Source: Candidatus Puniceispirillum sp. (lineage in GTDB: Bacteria > Pseudomonadota > Alphaproteobacteria > Puniceispirillales > Puniceispirillaceae). From it: 64,000 nucleotides of DNA. The stretch lies in contig JAOEUK010000003.1 in NCBI GenBank assembly GCA_028382965.1, positions 155,124-219,123 of the forward strand. The letters run 5' to 3'. Of this stretch, positions 44,194-53,916 are shown in pieces (positions within the stretch are counted from its first letter, which is position 1; every line of letters begins with the position of its first letter). The position numbers and the translations under genes were made by a program. The notes under the pieces are model-generated. The model was not told the DNA's origin and ran no database searches. It was given only the letters and a program-made list of their open reading frames with translations.

Positions 44194-44460
44194 TTAGCCC
44201 ACCTGTGCAACCTGTTCAAAAATAAAAGAAAAGTAATCACTAAGCTGCACCATCATCAAATTTGCCAATAAACCAAACGTGATAAGAACGACAAACAACT
44301 TTGGAACAAAGCTCAAAGTTTGTTCGTTAATTGAAGTTGCTGCCTGAATTATGCCAATAAAAAGTCCAATGCCAAGAGCAACCAGCAAAACTGGACCAGC
44401 CACCATGACAATCTGCCAAAATGCCATTCGCAGAAATTCAACGTTCATATCAAAGGCCAT
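44194..44460 (-). CDS. fliQ: Flagellar export protein FliQ
   Basis: The 88-residue protein has two transmembrane helices and the FliQ pattern GIGLFIGIIQAATSINEQTLSFVPKL. It is part of the FliPQR export channel. The length is typical. Confidence 0.95.
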   Translation of the reverse strand: MAFDMNVEFLRMAFWQIVMVAGPVLLVALGIGLFIGIIQAATSINEQTLSFVPKLFVVLITFGLLANLMMVQLSDYFSFIFEQVAQVG

Positions 44461-44486
44461 GTTGCGTTCCTTCTTTCAAATAAATA

Positions 44487-45305
44487 TTAAACTGCATAAG
44501 TCGCTACCAATGAACCAACGGTCATGCTCCAACCATCAACCAAAACAAACAAAAGTAATTTGAATGGTAAGGCAACCAACATTGGGCTCAGCATCATCAT
44601 ACCGAGTGACATCAAAACCGAAGCTACGACCATATCAATCACCAAAAATGGCAGAAAAAGCAAAAAACCAATTTGAAAAGCCGTTTTTAATTCAGACGTA
44701 ATAAAAGCTGGCAATAGGACAGTAAAAGGCACATCACTTGGTGACTCAACAGCGTCTTTTGCAGCCAAGTCCATAAACATATTTAAGTCATGTTTTCGAG
44801 TATTCTTAACCATAAACTCTTTCATATCGACACTCGCAGATTCGAGCGCTGATTCAGCACTTATAGTGCCATTTAAATAAGGTTGAGCCGCTTTTTCATA
44901 AACGCTTGTAAGTGTTGGCGACATAATAAAAAAAGTTAAAAATAGCGCAATAGCAATCAAAACTTGGTTAGGTGGCGTTTGCTGGGTACCCATCGCTTGC
45001 CTTAGAATTGAAAGGACAATTATAATGCGGGTAAATGACGTCATGCCAAGAACCACTGATGGTAAAACCGTCATCGCAGTCATTAATGCTAGGATTTGTA
45101 ATGACAAAGAATATTGAGTGCTCCCATCTGCACCATTACTTGAAATCAAAGCAGGCAACCCAGCCCCAAGTTTGTTTACGGTGTTTACAAAATCACCTGA
45201 AGTATCTTGGGCCATTACTGGGCTTGCTAAGCCAACTAAAAGACCAACACAAAGAAAAGGGAAAAAAGATCTGAAAATTTTAAAAATTTGACTAGCGAGT
45301 GTCAT
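44487..45305 (-). CDS. fliP: Flagellar export protein FliP
   Basis: I place the start at ATG 45305 (GGAGG upstream), since the longer frame begins without a ribosome site. The protein then begins with a signal-like helix (IFRSFFPFLCVGLLVGLASPVMAQ). Family segments include SFTRIIIVLSILRQAMGTQQTPPNQVLIA and the membrane segment VLMSLGMMMLSPMLVALPFKLLLFV. It overlaps fliO by 14 bases. Confidence 0.95.
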   Translation of the reverse strand: MTLASQIFKIFRSFFPFLCVGLLVGLASPVMAQDTSGDFVNTVNKLGAGLPALISSNGADGSTQYSLSLQILALMTAMTVLPSVVLGMTSFTRIIIVLSILRQAMGTQQTPPNQVLIAIALFLTFFIMSPTLTSVYEKAAQPYLNGTISAESALESASVDMKEFMVKNTRKHDLNMFMDLAAKDAVESPSDVPFTVLLPAFITSELKTAFQIGFLLFLPFLVIDMVVASVLMSLGMMMLSPMLVALPFKLLLFVLVDGWSMTVGSLVATYAV

Positions 45306-45780
45306 TCTGCCGCCTCCACCTTTTAAATTTTTCGGCAAAAGCTTGCTGCTGATCATCCATTGGCAACTTCCCAGTTTGGGTAGCTGGCACAAAAATTTCA
45401 GATTTTTCAAAAGAGCTTGTTGTAGCGTTATCCTGCAGCGTATCGACTAACCTGGCCTCGCCTTCTTGCTGAATTGCTTCATCAAAGTGTGAGGTGGTGT
45501 TTGATCCAATTGGAATTGCAGCATCTGTCAGAAAGACGAGGCTTGACGGGTGCCCTTTAGAAGACACCATGATAAATTCCTTAGAATCTACTGTGATTAA
45601 CCGCAAACGCTCAGTTGGACTGACTGCGGTATCTTCAACAACATTGACCCGTTTGCTCGCCTTCATGCTTGCACGAATTACTGTGCTTTTTTTACGAAGG
45701 ATTATCAGCGCCACTACCATCAGACCAAGAAAACCTGCGGTGATCATAATTTGCTGCGTGCCAATGATATTCGAATACAT
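45292..45780 (-). CDS. fliO: Flagellar protein FliO-like
   Basis: This 162-residue protein has one N-terminal transmembrane helix (residues ~11-28) and a basic region (RKKSTVIRASMKASKR). A small beta-rich domain (LRLITVDSKEFIMVSSKG, as in FliO) follows, then a hydrophilic tail. FliO stabilises FliP during export-gate assembly. Sequence identity is weak, but its place just before fliP supports the call. Confidence 0.8.
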   Translation of the reverse strand: MYSNIIGTQQIMITAGFLGLMVVALIILRKKSTVIRASMKASKRVNVVEDTAVSPTERLRLITVDSKEFIMVSSKGHPSSLVFLTDAAIPIGSNTTSHFDEAIQQEGEARLVDTLQDNATTSSFEKSEIFVPATQTGKLPMDDQQQAFAEKFKRWRRQNDTR

Positions 45781-45817
45781 TTTTCACCTCCGCTAGGGTT
45801 GACCTATCAAAGGTAAA

Positions 45818-45833
45818 GGCAAGTTATATGCCA
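45818..45833 (-). promoter_or_regulatory. Sigma-54-type promoter upstream of fliO
   Basis: On the minus strand the sequence reads TGGCATA-TAAC-TTGCC, with GG and GC 10 bases apart. It lies 38 bp upstream of fliO in the only sizeable gap (188 bp) within the run, so fliOPQR-flhB and the following genes may be a separate transcription unit. Confidence 0.65.
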
Positions 45834-45968
45834 TATACAGAATTAGCGTGATTTAAATTCTAAATAACTGTAAATAATACGTTTTATTATGAGTATGAGT
45901 TTACAAATCTAAAAAAACTTTCAACTGTCAATTGAATGACAAAACCCAAATAATCAGAACAGATCTTT

Positions 45969-46292
45969 TTAGAGGTTCTCAACTCGTTTTTCAGGATCAA
46001 CAATTTCAGTAAAGCGAACTCCAAATCTTTCACCAACCATCACTATTTCACCTTTAGCAATCATTGTGCCATTAACCAAAATATCGAGTGGATCCCCAGC
46101 AAGCCGGTCTAATTCAATCACAGCCCCTTCATTTAAACGAAGTAAATCTCTAATTTTAATTTCTGTATTGCCAACCTCTACAGTCATTTGCACTTCAACA
46201 TTTTCTAGGACACGCAGATTTTCAGCGGTTACTTTTGAGTGGCCTGAGCCAACTGGGCTTTTTTCACCCTCGTTTTCAATTTCTTCTGCCAT
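45969..46292 (-). CDS. fliN: Flagellar motor switch protein FliN
   Basis: This 107-residue protein has the conserved C-ring (SpoA-like) domain: VQMTVEVGNTEIKIRDLLRLNEGAVIELDRLAG, then DILVNGTMIAKGEIVMVGERFGVRFTEI. The N-terminus is short. It forms the C-ring wall with FliM. Confidence 0.96.
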   Translation of the reverse strand: MAEEIENEGEKSPVGSGHSKVTAENLRVLENVEVQMTVEVGNTEIKIRDLLRLNEGAVIELDRLAGDPLDILVNGTMIAKGEIVMVGERFGVRFTEIVDPEKRVENL

Positions 46293-46343
46293 TGCGCTTT
46301 TCCTTCTTTATGCCAGCTAGCCGGCCTTTAAGTCAGTTTCTGT

Positions 46344-47306
46344 TTAGATCCGTTTTGATAAGCTGATGGCAACCTGACCAGCAACCTCTCCAATTTCAGC
46401 GATGAAAATCGCATTATCCTCAACACGCACTTCAATACCTTCATTAATTTGAATTGGGACAACATCACCCTTTTGCAAACGTATCAACTGACCCATAGAC
46501 AACGCCGGCTCTCCAAGAAGAGCCGTAATATTTAAAGGAATATTCAATATTGCACGTTCCATTCTTTCACGCCAACTCACGTCATCATCACCACTCTCAG
46601 ACTGCACACGCGACCTTAGCTGCGTGGCAATAGGCTTTAATGTCTGCAACGGATACACAACATCAATATTGACCGCTTCCGCATCAGGCAATTGTATCAA
46701 AAATGAGCATATAATGACAAGTTCAGCACCATCCACAAAAGAAGCAAACTGGGGGTTAACCTCTCGACCCTGATGAGTTATTCTAATTGGCATTAAGTCT
46801 GCCCATGATGCTGTAAGAGCGTCACTCAGACCTCGGTGCACAATCTCTATTACTCGTTCTTCAGTACTTGTAAACTCAGTACGTTTTTGATCCGCTTGAA
46901 AAATTGAACCTCCATAATAAGATGCTGTCAAAGTCGAAATAAATTTCGGCCATATTGACAACAACATAGGTCCACGCAGTTCTTCCATGCGCGACATATT
47001 TAGATTCATAAAGTTATCAATACTTTCACAATACTCATCAAAAGACTTAACTTCGGGTGGAAAAGGCGTGATCCGTGGTTGAACACGAAGCATTGGCAAA
47101 AAGACACTACGCGCAATTCTTGCAAATCGTTCATTAATTAGACGAAGGGCATAATAATCACCCATTAGAGATAGATCATCTTGTCCAAACTGGAAAGAAC
47201 GAACATCGGCAGACTCGGAAACATCAGCATAAGCGTCATTTGAAGAGCTCTTCAGCCCATCCATTAATGCTTCTACTTCTTCGCTCGATAATTTACGTGA
47301 TGACAT
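46344..47306 (-). CDS. fliM: Flagellar motor switch protein FliM
   Basis: This 320-residue protein has an N-terminal segment SSRKLSSEEVEALMDGLK, which begins the CheY-P-binding EIDALLN-type region but in a diverged form. A middle domain follows (LRLINERFARIARSVFLPMLRVQPRI), and the C-terminal SpoA domain has ALSMGQLIRLQKGDVVPIQI. It lies between fliL and fliN, as usual. Confidence 0.95.
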   Translation of the reverse strand: MSSRKLSSEEVEALMDGLKSSSNDAYADVSESADVRSFQFGQDDLSLMGDYYALRLINERFARIARSVFLPMLRVQPRITPFPPEVKSFDEYCESIDNFMNLNMSRMEELRGPMLLSIWPKFISTLTASYYGGSIFQADQKRTEFTSTEERVIEIVHRGLSDALTASWADLMPIRITHQGREVNPQFASFVDGAELVIICSFLIQLPDAEAVNIDVVYPLQTLKPIATQLRSRVQSESGDDDVSWRERMERAILNIPLNITALLGEPALSMGQLIRLQKGDVVPIQINEGIEVRVEDNAIFIAEIGEVAGQVAISLSKRI

Positions 47307-47340
47307 GCCCTAAACAATCTTTTCCGTCAACTTGTTGAAC

Positions 47341-47922
47341 TTATTGCAAAACAAATGAAGTGAAGTGAACTTCACTGACACCACCAAAATCTTCAAGAGC
47401 AATCAATTTTTTATTTACAGCATCAGCCAACGCCTTTGCCAACTCTTCTCGACCACTTTTACCTTGAATATCAGCTTCAGAGAACTCACTCATTGTGTTT
47501 AAAATTTCCGAACGAAGCGCTAACTGATGCGCGTCAACATTACCCATAACAGTATCGTCATACTGTGTTGAAACACCAACTCCCACCTGTAAAAACCTCC
47601 TTGAATTCATCAAGTTTGTTGTGAATGTGCCTGGAAACTCAAAGTAGGTGGTCATAAAAGTTTTAACCTCAGGAGTCTCTTTTGAAACTTTTTCTTCTCC
47701 ATCACCAGCCTCTTCATCGGATGCCTTTTTCTCTTCTGCCTCATCCATTTTCCGATCGATAATTTGTTCTATTTCTTCTGATGGGTCAGGTTGATCACTA
47801 CCAAACAAGAAAAAGCCAGCTCCAAGGCCAGCAGCGATAAGAAACAAGCCACCAAGGGCAAACATAAGAATCTTCAGAATTCCACGATTTTTTTTCGGCT
47901 CGTTATTTTCTTCATCTGCCAT
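47341..47922 (-). CDS. fliL: Flagellar basal body-associated protein FliL
   Basis: I chose ATG 47922, with GGAGG upstream, so the product is ~193 residues. It has a cytoplasmic N-terminus, one transmembrane helix (GILKILMFALGGLFLIAAGLGAGFFLF, residues ~15-42), an acidic Glu/Lys-rich linker and a periplasmic domain ending VSEVHFTSFVLQ, the typical FliL end. It stabilises the stator around the motor. Confidence 0.93.
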   Translation of the reverse strand: MADEENNEPKKNRGILKILMFALGGLFLIAAGLGAGFFLFGSDQPDPSEEIEQIIDRKMDEAEEKKASDEEAGDGEEKVSKETPEVKTFMTTYFEFPGTFTTNLMNSRRFLQVGVGVSTQYDDTVMGNVDAHQLALRSEILNTMSEFSEADIQGKSGREELAKALADAVNKKLIALEDFGGVSEVHFTSFVLQ

Positions 47923-47976
47923 AGACACATCCTCCAATGGACATCTTTACCTAATACATCACTAAGGACTGCTGTA

Positions 47977-49479
47977 CTAGGCCTGAATATTAATCAAATT
48001 GTCTGATCGACCTTCATTAGGCTCCAAAAGGCTGTCAGCATTATCTTCTACATCACCAGACCGGACGTTAGTGCCCATTTTAGTTTTAGCTTGCTCTTGT
48101 TGCGCAGCATGCTGATCTGACGCATTGCCGCCAAAACTATTAAATTGCGCAGAATTTAAATTACCAAGACGTAAACCAGATGCTTCCAGCATTTGTGCTA
48201 AGCGCGCTTCTGAGTCACCTAACATTGACGCTGCTGCTGATGTTTCAGTTTGAATTTGAACATTTGTTCGGTCATTCTGAATGATGAGGGTAACACGCAT
48301 TTTGCCCAGGTTACGAGGGTTGAGCTGAAAATCCAGCTGATCTTTTCCTCCAGCAAGCCCCCTTTGAACACGTTGCAGCAACATTTCTGTCCAGTTACCC
48401 CTAGCAGTGTCTAAGTTTTGCAGGGCGTTTAAGTTGTTTAATAAACTTCCACCAGTAGGTGTGCCAGTTTGGCCACCTGTTTGCTGACCAGTTTGACTAC
48501 CTGTTTGTCCGTTCGATGATGAGTTTGCCGATGTGGCAGTAATAATTGATCCACTATCAACGCCAATATTGGATGAAGCGTTAGCACGAAACATTTCACG
48601 ACCATTTTGCGCTTTGTCTCCATTTAACAAAATTTTGTTTGTCATTGTGAGATCCCCATCCAAAAATGCAGTAGGTTTGAGCCTCAAAGCGGTTAAAAAT
48701 TGTTTATCAGATTTTATAGGCATTAGACTAGCTTCACCATCTAATATTTCAGCATCAATTTCAGCGTTGCGCTGATTAAGATTGGAGGCCTTTAATGCCC
48801 TAAGATTTGCCAAATCGCTTACTGTTTTGGCATTAGCTTGGTGTGCCGGCATTGGCCCAATAAAATCCACTAATGACTGAGTTTGCATTGCTGAACTGAG
48901 TTTTACCTCTCCTAAATTACCTCCGTTGCCAGCAGGGGCCGTCAATCCTGATACCGTTTGTCTGTAATTGGCAGATTCAGTTGCCAACCTAGTTCGTGTG
49001 GCAATATTTATAGCGCCCCTATCATCAAACAACATCTTTGCCAACGCTTCTCCTTGGGCTTTGAATACAGCCATACTTCCACCATTTTCGTTTTCAACAA
49101 TAGAATCAGCCACTAAAGAAGCTGAAATAGCCTCAGGATTATTTTCGTCAAGCGATACTTTAAGCTCGGTCAAAGTACAATCGTCATCTGGATCAAATTC
49201 TGACATGTCAGTTGTCTTTTGGCTCAGACCTTGGCCAGATTGCACAACACCAATCAATGTCAGCGATTCACTGTTTAACTGTTTTTCAATTTTGTTTTTA
49301 TCTTGGGTCGGGGTAAATGAGATATCACCCACCACTTTTTTGGGTGACAGTTCGTTAGCCGCGCCGCCAAAGAGTGTTGAAAAAGGCAATTCACCTAACT
49401 GATTTTCAACCTTGGATTTAGTAGGTGCCACTTTTTGAGAACTTTGGGCATGCACAGATTCAGATAATATTTTTGACAT
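47977..49479 (-). CDS. fliK: Flagellar hook-length control protein FliK
   Basis: This 500-residue protein has a long Ser/Asn/Gln-rich N-terminal part and the conserved C-terminal Flg_hook domain (LDFQLNPRNLGKMRVTLIIQNDRTNVQIQTETSAA). The latter interacts with FlhB. A short QTG-rich tandem repeat (GQTGSQTGQQTGGQTG, near residue 335) is in the linker. It is cotranscribed with fliJ above it and fliL below. Confidence 0.9.
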   Translation of the reverse strand: MSKILSESVHAQSSQKVAPTKSKVENQLGELPFSTLFGGAANELSPKKVVGDISFTPTQDKNKIEKQLNSESLTLIGVVQSGQGLSQKTTDMSEFDPDDDCTLTELKVSLDENNPEAISASLVADSIVENENGGSMAVFKAQGEALAKMLFDDRGAINIATRTRLATESANYRQTVSGLTAPAGNGGNLGEVKLSSAMQTQSLVDFIGPMPAHQANAKTVSDLANLRALKASNLNQRNAEIDAEILDGEASLMPIKSDKQFLTALRLKPTAFLDGDLTMTNKILLNGDKAQNGREMFRANASSNIGVDSGSIITATSANSSSNGQTGSQTGQQTGGQTGTPTGGSLLNNLNALQNLDTARGNWTEMLLQRVQRGLAGGKDQLDFQLNPRNLGKMRVTLIIQNDRTNVQIQTETSAAASMLGDSEARLAQMLEASGLRLGNLNSAQFNSFGGNASDQHAAQQEQAKTKMGTNVRSGDVEDNADSLLEPNEGRSDNLINIQA

Positions 49480-49565
49480 TCTTGAAAAGTCCGCTTATCG
49501 AGATTAGATAGATAATTATCGTTTCTCTGATGCAATTCAGATGCCATTTATTGTCCACCCCAATT

Positions 49566-49985
49566 TTAAGGTGCGCGGGTACGTCTACGTGAAGCTTCAT
49601 CATCTTCACGCTTTGCATCACGTTCAATACGTTCCTGCATCCGAAGCGTATCTGCCTTGTTAGCAGATTTTTCACGGCGCCTATCAGATCGTACAATCTT
49701 CTTCCTTATATTTTGCAATTCTTCAGAAAGATGATCGCAACGGTTACTTGCGGTTTCTAGCTGTTCCCGAATCTGGAAATTTAATTGCGATGTAACACGC
49801 AATGAACCTGCCATTTGTTCCCCGCCATCAGCCACTTGTTCACGGGCCATTTCATCTAGCTTTCGTCTCATCTGATCAACCTGCTGAAACTCATTATTCA
49901 AAGTCCCAAGACCTCTCATTTGCTGATTAATCAAAACCCGCTCTTTTAACGCGAGACGTTCAAATGTTGATACGCGGCGACTCAT
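49566..49985 (-). CDS. fliJ: Flagellar protein FliJ-like
   Basis: The 139-residue protein is almost entirely coiled coil, with charged heptads, e.g. LDEMAREQVADGGEQ and LEELQNIRKKIVRSDRRR. Its start overlaps fliI by 4 bases (ATGA). Position next to fliI and the coiled-coil pattern identify it as FliJ, which activates the FliI ATPase. Sequence similarity alone is weak, as usual for this family. Confidence 0.8.
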   Translation of the reverse strand: MSRRVSTFERLALKERVLINQQMRGLGTLNNEFQQVDQMRRKLDEMAREQVADGGEQMAGSLRVTSQLNFQIREQLETASNRCDHLSEELQNIRKKIVRSDRRREKSANKADTLRMQERIERDAKREDDEASRRRTRAP

Positions 49986-51319
49986 GTTTGCACCTGCATG
50001 TTAAACAGTGCAATCAAAGCATTTATACTATCTTCGCTCGAAGAAACTTGATCAAAAGGCTGTTGGATATGCTCCATTAATTTAGGCCAAAGCTGTACTG
50101 CAAGATCTAAATCTTGATCTTGTCCAGGCGCATATCCCCCCATTAATATTAAGTCTCTGTTTTCCATATACAAAGTTATCAATCGTCGAAAATATTGCGC
50201 TGCCTGGATTTGATTTGAACCAGCAATATCGTTCATTACACGGCTTACAGATGCTGAGAGGTCGACAGCTGGATAAATGCCCATTTGTGCTTGATCACGC
50301 GACAAGAGAATATGACCATCAAGAATAGCACGGGCAGTATCAACCACCGGATCATTAGCATCATCCCCATCAGCAAGAACCGTATAAAATCCAGTAATTG
50401 ATCCTTCACTTCCAATACCAGTTCCTGTCCGCTCAATTAGCGCTGGTATCATCGAAACAACTGACGGTGGATAACCTTTAGAAGTTGGCTGTTCACCAAG
50501 AGCCAAACCAATTTCACGCCGTGCATGTGCTACGCGGGTTAATGAATCCATAATCAAAAGAACATTCTTCCCTTTTGAACGAAAATACTCAGCAATCGCA
50601 GTAGCACGATTCGCTCCACGGATTCGAAGTAAAGGTGACCGATCAGCAGGCTCCGCAACTATAACTGTTCGAGCTCGCGAACTCCCATTGAGAGTTTCAG
50701 CTGTAAAGCTGGCTACTTCGCGCGCGCGCTCACCAATCAATCCAACGACAACAATGTCTGCCTCTGTAAATCTTGTCATCATTCCAAGAAGCACAGATTT
50801 GCCAACTCCAGAGCCAGCAATAATACCAACCCTTTGACCCCGACCAATAGTTAGAAGGCTGTTAATTACGCGAACGCCAACATCAAGTTGTTGATCAACA
50901 GCGCGTCGTGCTAATGGATTAGTCTTTCTTCCATTCAAAGGCCACTCATCATCAAGACGCATAGGGGGACCATCATCGAGCGGATGGCCTAATGCATCGA
51001 TTGCGCGTCCAAGCAATTCAGGTCCTACCTGAATTGAGTGTCCTCCATCATTTACCGTGACTCTTGCTCCAACGCTTATTTGTGAATTATGATCGTGAAC
51101 TGACAGCAGGTTGTGACTGTCTCGAAACCCAATCACCTCAGCATTTGTCATTTCACCATTTTGAGTATCAACATGGCATAGGGTGCCAATTGTTGCAGGG
51201 AACCCATCGCACTCGATGATGTGTCCATCGAAACGGCTAACTTTCCCAGAAAGCTGAATAGGTTTATCAAAAGCTAACGCTTCGATATCATCTGTAACTT
51301 GTTTTAAAACCCCTCTCAT
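49982..51319 (-). CDS. fliI: Flagellar export ATPase FliI
   Basis: This 445-residue F1-type ATPase has Walker A GSGVGKSVLLG (residue ~169), Walker B VLLIMDSLTRVA, and GYPPSVVSMIPALIERTG and ARAILDGHILLSRD motifs. It powers type III export with FliH and FliJ. The start overlaps the fliH stop by 4 bases. Confidence 0.97.
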   Translation of the reverse strand: MRGVLKQVTDDIEALAFDKPIQLSGKVSRFDGHIIECDGFPATIGTLCHVDTQNGEMTNAEVIGFRDSHNLLSVHDHNSQISVGARVTVNDGGHSIQVGPELLGRAIDALGHPLDDGPPMRLDDEWPLNGRKTNPLARRAVDQQLDVGVRVINSLLTIGRGQRVGIIAGSGVGKSVLLGMMTRFTEADIVVVGLIGERAREVASFTAETLNGSSRARTVIVAEPADRSPLLRIRGANRATAIAEYFRSKGKNVLLIMDSLTRVAHARREIGLALGEQPTSKGYPPSVVSMIPALIERTGTGIGSEGSITGFYTVLADGDDANDPVVDTARAILDGHILLSRDQAQMGIYPAVDLSASVSRVMNDIAGSNQIQAAQYFRRLITLYMENRDLILMGGYAPGQDQDLDLAVQLWPKLMEHIQQPFDQVSSSEDSINALIALFNMQVQT

Positions 51320-52818
51320 AAGTTTTGATCCTTTGACGGTCTGTCCGATAACTGCTCATCGCTTTGCTCTGAATCAATTTCATCAGAAACTGCACTAGAA
51401 GTCATGCCTCGGAGCCCCGAACTCAGCTCTTCCAAATCATCAGTAACTGGGCTAGACGTCATACCTCTAAGCCCTGAGTCTAAGTTTTCTAAATCATCAG
51501 TGACTGGGCTAGACGTCATACCTCTAAGCCCTGATTCTGAGTTTTCTAAATCATCGGAAACTGCGCTAGAAGTCATGCCTCGAAGTGCAGATCCTTCTTC
51601 CTCAATCGTATCATTAATTGGCGTGTCTTTGACCGCTCCATCCTGAATTGATGGAGCAACAATATTATCTTCAAACATCGCAGTTTCAGATGCAGCGATA
51701 TTTACACTTTCAGATTCTGTTTGATCTGCTTGCAAAGCATTAATAACAATTTCAGGCTGTTGAGAAGTATTACTGCTATCCTCAACTAACGGCTCACTTT
51801 CGACCGGCCTTGTGTAATGGCTTCCAATACGATTTTCAGCAATATCATGCAATTCAACTCCATCAAATCGTAAAACAACATCACCTCGCATGAGTGTTGT
51901 GTTTATAGAAAGGTCAAACTCACTAGCAGAAAGATAGGGCGCCATCACCTCATAATCATCAGGGTTAAGCTGGACTGAACCATCCATCATTTTTTGTCCA
52001 ATACTTATAACCAAAGATTCGATCCTGTCAGAAAATGCTTCAGGCATATCATCAATATGTTTGCCAGCACGTTCACTTGCCAAACCTAGAATGGTTTTAT
52101 GAATTGATTTTGATAATGTTTCAGCTTGTAAGGCTTGCGGCTTCAACAACGAGCTGACTGCCTCATTAAAGGCTTTGACCGCGACCTCAAGTTCGGCCCT
52201 CGCGTCGGTTTTTGCCGCTTCTTTTATTTCAACACTAGCTGCTTGCCGTCCATCTGCAATGCCCTCTGCTTTGCCCCGTTCGAAAGCCACGTCCACAGTC
52301 TCAAAATTAGCCGCTACCTGAGGATCAAAATCAGCGTTTTCGTTCAAAGGCTCATTTACAGCCTGCATTACGACATCATTATCGACAATTGAGTTAGAAG
52401 TCATGCCCCGAATCTCAGGACTAGAATCCTCAATAACGTCATTTGCTGAACTAGAAGTCATGCTCCGAATCTTAGACCCTTGATCTTCTAACTCTTTATT
52501 AACTGCCAAATCTTGAGCTATTACTTCCGAAATTAATGGCGTGCCAGCCTCGCTTTCAGCTACGGCAGCGTCAACTTCACTTGGCTTTATCGTTCCAAAA
52601 TCTGCTTGACCTTGTGCAGGAACTTTGGCCTTCCGTTCCTGGGCCGCAGCTGCAATTTCAATAAGGGTACGAGGTTTAAAACTCGTATCTTGTTCAAGGT
52701 TATGAGTTTTAGATTTGGTAAACTCAGCATTTTGAAGAACCGAAAGGAGGCGCGCCACTTCACCGTCAGCAAGCTGGCCAACACTTTCATCAGCGTCTTT
52801 AATTGCAGAATTTTTCAT
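51316..52818 (-). CDS. fliH: FliH-like export regulator with six 57-bp-encoded repeats
   Basis: The 500-residue protein is twice the usual FliH length. The central part (~180-345) has the FliH signature: ERGKAEGIADGRQAA and the helical segment ILGLASERAGKHIDDMPE, then VQLNPDDYEVMAPYL. Around it are 19-residue repeats of the form LRGMTSS-x-V-x-DDLE: two before the core (near residues 118 and 137) and four after it (residues ~404-482). Their coding periods are exactly 57 bp (units at 51401, 51458, 51515, 51572 and 52400, 52457). FliH controls FliI at the export gate. Confidence 0.9.
   Translation of the reverse strand: MKNSAIKDADESVGQLADGEVARLLSVLQNAEFTKSKTHNLEQDTSFKPRTLIEIAAAAQERKAKVPAQGQADFGTIKPSEVDAAVAESEAGTPLISEVIAQDLAVNKELEDQGSKIRSMTSSSANDVIEDSSPEIRGMTSNSIVDNDVVMQAVNEPLNENADFDPQVAANFETVDVAFERGKAEGIADGRQAASVEIKEAAKTDARAELEVAVKAFNEAVSSLLKPQALQAETLSKSIHKTILGLASERAGKHIDDMPEAFSDRIESLVISIGQKMMDGSVQLNPDDYEVMAPYLSASEFDLSINTTLMRGDVVLRFDGVELHDIAENRIGSHYTRPVESEPLVEDSSNTSQQPEIVINALQADQTESESVNIAASETAMFEDNIVAPSIQDGAVKDTPINDTIEEEGSALRGMTSSAVSDDLENSESGLRGMTSSPVTDDLENLDSGLRGMTSSPVTDDLEELSSGLRGMTSSAVSDEIDSEQSDEQLSDRPSKDQNL
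51401..51628 (+). repeat. 57-bp tandem repeat in fliH (four units)
   Basis: Units start at 51401, 51458, 51515 and 51572 with exact 57-bp spacing. The starts begin GTCATGCCTC or GTCATACCTC, which is the reverse complement of the RGMTSS coding block. Two further units with the same spacing lie at 52400 and 52457. Confidence 0.9.
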
Positions 52819-52840
52819 GTTAAATCAACCTGTTTTAGAC

Positions 52841-53884
52841 TTATACAAAGTCATCACCACCGCGTCCAGCAAGCACAATACTACCTTCGTCTGACAGACG
52901 TCGAGCAACATTAATAATTTCTTTCTGTGCTGTTTGCACTTCAGTCAAACGTACAGGGCCTAATGCCTCCATTTCATCCATAATATTGGCTGCAGCGCGT
53001 TTAGACATACATGAAAAAAGCTTTTCCTGAAGCGGTTCATCAGCCCCCTTCAGAGCTAAGATGAGAAGCTCTGTATCAATTGAACGTAGAAGAGTTTGCA
53101 ATGACTTGTCATCAGACATTATAAGCGTATCAAAAACAAACATGCTTTCTTGAATAGCAAGCATCAGACCTTTATCACCCTTGGCAATATCTTTCATAAT
53201 CCGGCCTTCCATGGCCTGTTGTGTGAAATTCATAATACGCGCAGCGGCATCTATGCCCCCAACTTGAGTTGCACGAAGAGAGGTATTGGCTTTGAATTTT
53301 CGTTGCATGACATCTTCAAGCTCACGGAGGGCATCCGGACCAACAGTTTTTAATGTTGCAATCCGACGAATAACCTCGGATTGAGTTTCCTCTGGGAGGA
53401 GCCCCAAAACATCCGCACCAAGGCCTGAGTCTAAATAGGAAATGACCAACGCAACAATTTGCGGGTGTTCATCAGCGATCAACTCAGCTATTGACCTTGC
53501 GTCCATCCAATCCAAAATTTCGATCGGTCTAGCGCTAGCAGATGGAGCAATACGGCTAAGAACTGATTGAGATTTATCCTCCCCAAGAGCCTTAGTCATC
53601 ACATTGCGAATGTAATTTCCAGCACCCATTCCAAGGCTGGTTTGCGCTTTTATAATTGCAAGAAACTCATCAAGAACCAAATTTACTGTTTCTTGGTCAA
53701 GCCCCTGTACTGAATACATTGCTGTGCCAAGATGCTGAACTTCACGCGGTGATAAGTTGCGGAGTATTTCTGATGCCTCATCTTCACCAATCAACATCAT
53801 AAGGATGGCTGATTTTTGAGTACCCGTGAGATTATCAAATGCAGACCCACTCTTTTGCTGTTGTTCTTCTGCTGGAGCAGCCAT
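52841..53884 (-). CDS. fliG: Flagellar motor switch protein FliG
   Basis: I place the start at ATG 53884, with AGGTGG upstream, instead of GTG 53893. The ~347-residue protein has the N, middle and C domains: NLTGTQKSAILMMLIGEDEASEILRNLSPREV at the start, EHPQIVALVISYLDSG with the PxxIA-like middle region, and the C-terminal torque helix TEVQTAQKEIINVARRLSDEGSIVLAGRGGDDFV. It links the MS-ring to the stator. Confidence 0.96.
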   Translation of the reverse strand: MAAPAEEQQQKSGSAFDNLTGTQKSAILMMLIGEDEASEILRNLSPREVQHLGTAMYSVQGLDQETVNLVLDEFLAIIKAQTSLGMGAGNYIRNVMTKALGEDKSQSVLSRIAPSASARPIEILDWMDARSIAELIADEHPQIVALVISYLDSGLGADVLGLLPEETQSEVIRRIATLKTVGPDALRELEDVMQRKFKANTSLRATQVGGIDAAARIMNFTQQAMEGRIMKDIAKGDKGLMLAIQESMFVFDTLIMSDDKSLQTLLRSIDTELLILALKGADEPLQEKLFSCMSKRAAANIMDEMEALGPVRLTEVQTAQKEIINVARRLSDEGSIVLAGRGGDDFV

Positions 53885-53916
53885 ATTACCCACCTTTTTC
53901 TATACTATATAGTCTT

